This document shows, in pieces, positions 7,382 through 10,902 of a stretch of DNA of 10,902 nucleotides (positions are counted from its first letter, which is position 1; every line of letters starts with the position of its first letter). The notes under the pieces are model-generated. The model saw only the letters and a list, made by a program, of their open reading frames with translations, searched no databases and was not told where the DNA came from. The stretch is from contig JAJDEK010000050.1 in the NCBI GenBank assembly GCA_029259875.1, positions 1 through 10,902 on the forward strand. The letters are read 5' to 3'. Source of the DNA: Planctomycetaceae bacterium. Its GTDB lineage: Bacteria; Planctomycetota; Planctomycetia; Planctomycetales; Planctomycetaceae. A program made the translations under genes and the position numbers.

Positions 7382-8851
7382 ATGACCGAAAAAAACCAAT
7401 ACGAAGAGCAGCCGTTGGTGAAAACAAAAATCATTGCCACAGTCGGGCCGGCCAGTGATTCACGTGACATGCTTCGCCGATTAATTATTGCCGGCGTCGA
7501 TTTATTCCGACTGAACTTTGCACATGGGACACATGATTGGTTATCAGGCATTGTCAATAACATTCACGAACTCTCTGAAGAGATGGGAAAGCCGATCGGT
7601 ATTCTAGGCGATTTATCAGGGCCGAAAATTCGTCTCGGAGTGTTGCCTGGTGGGGAAATCACCTGTCGGCATGATATGCGTTTTCGCTTCATTCGCGGCA
7701 TCGAAACGAACAATCCCCAAGAGTTGACATGTACTTACGAGCCTTTGATCGAAGATTTACGTGTTGGTGATCCCGTTCTATTAGCGGACGGCATGGTCGC
7801 GATGCGCGTGGTTGGGAAACCAGACGATGGTCAATCGGTAGAATGTATTGTCGAACGGGAAGGAATTATTCGTAGCAAACAAGGGGTGAATCTGCCTGGG
7901 GTTCAACTCAGCACACCCAGCCTGACAGAAAAAGACATCACAGATCTTGCCTGGGCCGTTGAGCATAGTCTTGATTATGTCGGCCTCAGTTTTGTTCGTT
8001 CCGCGGATGATATCACACATTTAAATGAGGAAATCGACAAACTAAACCCCGTTGATCGTCCGCATATCGTCGCTAAAATCGAAAAGATTGAAGCGGTCAG
8101 CGATATCGAACAGATTCTCAAGCTGACTGATGCAGTTATGGTTGCACGCGGCGATTTGGGAGTGGAAGTGGATATTGAGCGGGTTCCCATTATTCAAAAA
8201 CGTATTATACATCTTTGTAATCAATACCGCATACCTGTGATCACTGCTACGCAGATGCTTGACAGCATGCAGTTTAATACTTTCCCTACTCGTGCCGAAG
8301 CGAGTGATGTGGCGAATGCCGTACTAGATGGCAGTGATGCTGTTATGCTCTCAGGTGAAACGGCCGTCGGTGTCAGTCCGCTGGCGGCTGTGGAAATGAT
8401 GAGTCGTATCGTACGAGAAGCAGCCCGAATTCTCTCTTCCAGTTTGCACTCAGAAGAAACGACGAGTAATCGCCGGTTGCATGCTCGCGAAGTGACGGAA
8501 GCCGTAACACTCGGTGCTGGCATCACAGCGGAAAAACTGGACGCGGATCTGATGGTGACCTGTACGCACGAAGGAAAAACGGCGATGGCACTTTCCAAAC
8601 AGCGTCGCGCTGTGCCAACTGTCGCTTTGACCGACCGGCAGGCTACCGCACGCCGCATTACTCTTTACTGGGGCGTGACATCTCTCTTGACGGATGTGGT
8701 TGATAAGTCGCCTCAGGAAATTCTCAAATATATTGCCAATTACGGCAAAAAAAATGGCTTCCTTTCACAGGGAAGCCAGATAGTATTGATCTCGGGAACT
8801 GACTGGTCTTCATTGGGACACGATATGCTACTGGTTCATGAAGTGAAATAA
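7382..8851 (+). CDS. pyk: Pyruvate kinase, K+-independent (Lys-117) type by sequence
   Basis: This cytoplasmic enzyme transfers phosphate from phosphoenolpyruvate to ADP, the last step of glycolysis. The 489-residue length is normal. Motifs in order: KTKIIATVGPAS (14-25), RLNFAHG (43-49), GDLSGPKIRLG (76-86), the B domain (about 86-172), AKIEKIEA with the catalytic Lys232 and metal ligand Glu234, MVARGDLGVE with metal ligand Asp258, ITATQML with Thr290, PTRAEASDVANAVLDG (302-317), MLSGETA, and a C-terminal allosteric-type domain (about 355-489). The lysine in GPKIR sits where K+-dependent enzymes have Glu (Glu117 in rabbit muscle numbering). Ala47 replaces the serine of NFSHG that helps bind K+. 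Together these place it in the K+-independent group. It lies 74 bases after the thioredoxin fusion and 34 bases before the propeller gene, probably in the same transcript. Confidence 0.97.
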   Translation: MTEKNQYEEQPLVKTKIIATVGPASDSRDMLRRLIIAGVDLFRLNFAHGTHDWLSGIVNNIHELSEEMGKPIGILGDLSGPKIRLGVLPGGEITCRHDMRFRFIRGIETNNPQELTCTYEPLIEDLRVGDPVLLADGMVAMRVVGKPDDGQSVECIVEREGIIRSKQGVNLPGVQLSTPSLTEKDITDLAWAVEHSLDYVGLSFVRSADDITHLNEEIDKLNPVDRPHIVAKIEKIEAVSDIEQILKLTDAVMVARGDLGVEVDIERVPIIQKRIIHLCNQYRIPVITATQMLDSMQFNTFPTRAEASDVANAVLDGSDAVMLSGETAVGVSPLAAVEMMSRIVREAARILSSSLHSEETTSNRRLHAREVTEAVTLGAGITAEKLDADLMVTCTHEGKTAMALSKQRRAVPTVALTDRQATARRITLYWGVTSLLTDVVDKSPQEILKYIANYGKKNGFLSQGSQIVLISGTDWSSLGHDMLLVHEVK

Positions 8852-8885
8852 ATTTTACAACAATTGTTTAACAGCTGAGGGTACC

Positions 8886-10196
8886 ATGCCACAAAAACTG
8901 ACTCTGATTACAACAATGTTGTGCTTTAGTTTAATCACGCAAATTGGTTTCAGTGACGATTGGCCACAATGGGGTGGTCCTCAACAAGATCTCGTTTGGC
9001 GGGAAACCGGGATTGTGAAAACTCTTCCCACATCCGGCTTGCTCCCCCGCGTTTGGTCAGCTCCTCTCGGTGAAGGTTATTCCGGCCCTGCTGTTGCGGA
9101 AGTGAATTCCCGCTGGTGTGTATTTATCACAGATCGCATTTTTAAACAGCGTGTGAGTTATGAACGAGTTCAGTGTCTGGATGCGGAAACCGGAAAGCAA
9201 ATCTGGAGCTACGAATATCCGGCGGAGTATTCCGTCAGCTATCCTGCTGGCCCGCGCTCCACACCGGTGATCAACGATGGTCGCGTCTATACACTCGGCG
9301 CACAAGGTCATTTATTCTGCTTTGATGCGGAAAATGGCAAGGTGATCTGGAGTAAAGACTTTGTCGAAGATTATGGTACAAGACTTCCCATCTGGGGCAT
9401 GGTGGCTTCACCACTGGTCGATGGAAAACAGCTCATCATGCTCGTTGGTGGTAAACAGAATTCGCTCGTTGTCAGCTTTGATAAGACAACCGGTAAAGAA
9501 CTCTGGCGGTCACTCAATGATTCCACCGTCGGTTATGCACCACCGACCATCTTCGAGTTTGGTGGGAAACGAGAGCTCATCGTCTGGCATCCAACGGCCG
9601 TTTCGGCGTTGGAACCAGACACCGGTAAACTCATCTGGGAAGTTCCTTATGGTGTTCGTTCCGGACTCAGTATTGCAACGCCCCGCAAAGTGGGGAATCG
9701 TCTATTCGTGGCCAGTTTTTATAATGGTCCACGCATGATCGAGGTTTCCGATGATGGTCTACGTGCCAAAATTGTGTGGTCGGGAAATAGTGATAGTGAA
9801 ATGAAAACCGATGGCCTGCATCCCATCATGATGACTCCTGTTTTCAATGGAACACATATCTACGGCGTTTGTAGTTATGGTCAACTACGGTGTCTCGATG
9901 CAAGTAATGGTCGCCGTCTTTGGGAAACCGAAAAAGCAACCGGTAAGGGACGTTGGTGGAATGCGTTCATTATCCCGCATGAAGATCGCTACTTTTTACA
10001 CAACGAACAAGGTGATTTGATCATCGCGAATTTGACTCCCAAAGGCTATGAAGAGATCAGCCGCGCCAAATTGATCGAACCCACTCGCCGTGTACAACGC
10101 CGAATGACAATTTGGTCACACCCTGCTTTTGCTTTGAAAAGCGTGTTTGCCAGGAATGATAAAGAGATCGTGAGAGTTGATCTGTCAGCAAAGTAG
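8886..10196 (+). CDS. Exported PQQ-like beta-propeller (WD40-like) repeat protein
   Basis: This 436-residue protein has an N-terminal signal peptide (hydrophobic core about 5-22, probable cleavage near GFS-DDW). The mature start, DWPQWGGP, is typical of planctomycete PQQ-like propeller proteins. Five clear propeller blades end in the tryptophan-docking pattern: LDAETGKQIW (98-107), FDAENGKVIW (146-155), FDKTTGKELW (198-207), LEPDTGKLIW (242-251) and LDASNGRRLW (337-346). Further, weaker blades are likely. I see no transmembrane segment beyond the signal, and I cannot identify the residues that quinoprotein dehydrogenases use to bind PQQ and calcium, so it is more likely a scaffold or binding protein than a dehydrogenase; BamB-like roles cannot be excluded. 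The start is supported by GAGG five bases before the ATG. The 34-base gap after pyk implies co-transcription. Confidence 0.92.
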   Translation: MPQKLTLITTMLCFSLITQIGFSDDWPQWGGPQQDLVWRETGIVKTLPTSGLLPRVWSAPLGEGYSGPAVAEVNSRWCVFITDRIFKQRVSYERVQCLDAETGKQIWSYEYPAEYSVSYPAGPRSTPVINDGRVYTLGAQGHLFCFDAENGKVIWSKDFVEDYGTRLPIWGMVASPLVDGKQLIMLVGGKQNSLVVSFDKTTGKELWRSLNDSTVGYAPPTIFEFGGKRELIVWHPTAVSALEPDTGKLIWEVPYGVRSGLSIATPRKVGNRLFVASFYNGPRMIEVSDDGLRAKIVWSGNSDSEMKTDGLHPIMMTPVFNGTHIYGVCSYGQLRCLDASNGRRLWETEKATGKGRWWNAFIIPHEDRYFLHNEQGDLIIANLTPKGYEEISRAKLIEPTRRVQRRMTIWSHPAFALKSVFARNDKEIVRVDLSAK

Positions 10197-10239
10197 ATAA
10201 TTCTTTGATGGGAATATCATAAGTAGGATGTGCGAGAAA

Positions 10240-10258
10240 CGATCATTCTGTGTGATCG
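10240..10258. repeat. Inverted repeat CGATCA/TGATCG downstream of the propeller gene
   Basis: CGATCA at 10240-10245 pairs perfectly with TGATCG at 10253-10258 around seven bases. It starts 44 bases after the stop at 10196. No T run follows, so it could be an operator or a processing/stability hairpin rather than an intrinsic terminator. Confidence 0.35.
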
Positions 10259-10386
10259 CTCAAAAGGAATATCCCGAATAGGGTCAGCACATATACCACG
10301 AGATGCTATGGGATAACCTGATTGAAGAATCAGCAAAAGTTTACACAGCAGACCCTCCGAGAGTCGAAACAAACGATCATTGACGT

Positions 10387-10415
10387 TAGTCTATTATTTG
10401 AGACTGTCTGTTTTT
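10387..10415 (+). terminator. Weak candidate intrinsic terminator
   Basis: TAGTCT at 10387-10392 pairs with AGACTG at 10401-10406 (one T-G wobble) around an eight-base loop, and T5 follows at 10411-10415 after four bases. The stem is short and AT-rich, so termination would be inefficient. It is the best terminator-like signal between the propeller and the dehydrogenase genes. Confidence 0.2.
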
Positions 10416-10475
10416 CATTAACTTACTGAATCTGATGTGTGCAAGCACAGCACCCTCTATTGAGAGCTAGTCACT

Positions 10476-10902
10476 ATGTCGTCGGATCATTTTGTTCCTC
10501 CTCAGGATCGATCCCAGGAAGTTCTAATTCCATTAGAACCGCTCAAGGAATTACTGGTCAAACTTTTTGTGCGACTGGGGATGTTTGAGGTTGAGGCGGA
10601 GATTGCAGCAGACCGGTTGATCGAAGCTGACCTGCGAGGCATACACTCACATGGCAGTCGCACCGCAGAACGCTATCTTGAAGCGATGGATATGGGCGAT
10701 ATCGATCCCCGTGCACAGATTCTAACAACCATTGAAACTCCGGCGATTGCTGTTTTGGATGGCAGCAATGCCATGGGGCATGTCGCCGCTACCCGTGCTA
10801 TGGAATTGGCGATTAAAAAAGCGTCTGAAGTAGGCACGGGAACAGTCACCGTCCACAACAGTCATCATTTCGGAGCTGCAGCCGTTTATGTTTTAATGGC
10901 AG
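10476..10902 (+). CDS. Ldh_2-family malate/L-lactate/ureidoglycolate-type dehydrogenase, 3' end cut by window edge
   Basis: These are the first 142 residues of an NAD(P)-dependent oxidoreductase of the Ldh_2 (YlbC/MdhII-like) family, cytoplasmic, normally about 330-370 residues, so over half is missing. Characteristic motifs are LIEADLRGIHSHGSRTAERY (about 48-67), containing the conserved HSHG, then VLDGSNAMGHVAA (about 93-105), and VHNSHHFGAAA (about 126-136), the counterpart of the family's 'NSxHFG' segment. Family members oxidise 2-hydroxyacids such as malate, lactate, sulfolactate, ureidoglycolate or 2,3-diketogulonate; specificity cannot be read from this part. The ATG at 10476 has a weak GAGAG nine bases upstream. 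It has about ten extra residues before the usual family start (near EVLIPLEPLKELL), so a later start is possible. The 279-base gap suggests it is a separate transcription unit. Confidence 0.9.
   Translation, partial: MSSDHFVPPQDRSQEVLIPLEPLKELLVKLFVRLGMFEVEAEIAADRLIEADLRGIHSHGSRTAERYLEAMDMGDIDPRAQILTTIETPAIAVLDGSNAMGHVAATRAMELAIKKASEVGTGTVTVHNSHHFGAAAVYVLMA

Larger units (their letters stand above)
10197..10475. other. Intergenic region with short repeats and weak hairpins
   Basis: This 279-base gap precedes the dehydrogenase gene. It contains a 6-bp inverted repeat at 10240-10258, an 11-base direct repeat (10237-10247 and 10371-10381), and a weak hairpin followed by T5 (10387-10415). No convincing promoter or coding frame is seen; the longest frame starting with ATG (10303-10383) codes for 26 residues and lacks a ribosome binding site. 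Confidence 0.5.

Noticed and set aside
8221-8658. A 145-residue open frame on the minus strand inside pyruvate kinase
   Set aside because: It lies antisense to a highly conserved part of the enzyme, is rich in Ser/Ala/Arg as expected for a mirror frame, and has no recognisable domain.
8743-8757. An A8 run in pyk and a T8 run in the hydrolase gene (about 3021-3030) as possible frameshift sites
   Set aside because: Both genes read through in one frame to normal family lengths, so no programmed or accidental frameshift is needed.
8859-8868. A 10-base perfect palindrome AACAATTGTT between pyk and the propeller gene
   Set aside because: It is AT-rich, does not extend further and lies inside a 34-base intra-operon gap, so chance is the simplest explanation.
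10303-10383. A 26-residue open frame in the gap before the dehydrogenase gene
   Set aside because: There is no ribosome binding site, and a frame of this length is expected by chance.
1-10902. Mobile elements, CRISPR arrays, tRNA or rRNA genes
   Set aside because: No transposase, integrase, terminal inverted repeats, regularly spaced repeats or tRNA-like cloverleaf were seen on either strand; gene content and base use look uniform.

Overview
This window looks like ordinary chromosome from a planctomycete with moderate G+C; a Gimesia-like member is a guess. The evidence is a combination of features: a secreted PQQ-propeller protein whose mature end carries a DWPQWGGP-type motif, a two-domain alpha/beta hydrolase with a Tat signal of the 'RRSFLQRGG' type, MoxR-type AAA+ ATPases, and an SSP411-type thioredoxin protein with a periplasmic signal. 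I see no rRNA, tRNA, CRISPR array, insertion sequence, phage gene or clear sign of recent transfer.

Layout. Positions 1-963 (minus strand) hold an almost complete MoxR-type ATPase cut by the left edge. Positions 1070-3178 (minus) encode a Tat-exported tandem alpha/beta hydrolase of the acetyl-xylan-esterase/dienelactone-hydrolase superfamily. Its second hydrolase unit has lost the nucleophile serine. An AT-rich divergent intergenic region (3179-3524) separates this leftward block from a rightward one. The rightward block starts with a second, different MoxR ATPase (3525-4478) that has no DUF58 or vWA partner downstream in the window. After a 198-base gap containing two potential hairpins come three closely spaced genes: a secreted SSP411/YyaL-like thioredoxin-toroid protein fused to a DsbD-alpha-like domain (4677-7307), pyruvate kinase (7382-8851) and an exported PQQ-like beta-propeller protein (8886-10196). 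Their gaps of 74 and 34 bases suggest co-transcription. A 279-base gap then leads into the N-terminal third of an Ldh_2-family malate/L-lactate/ureidoglycolate-type dehydrogenase (10476 to the right edge).

How the genes fit together. No single pathway is evident. The three-gene run mixes one cytoplasmic glycolytic enzyme with two envelope proteins. The most informative details are at domain and residue level: the thioredoxin-toroid-DsbD-alpha fusion, the pyruvate kinase active site that matches the K+-independent class, and the degenerate second hydrolase domain. The most suggestive non-coding signal is the two-hairpin leader just upstream of the fusion gene, with one hairpin directly abutting the Shine-Dalgarno sequence. 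I did not find a clearly new multi-gene system.
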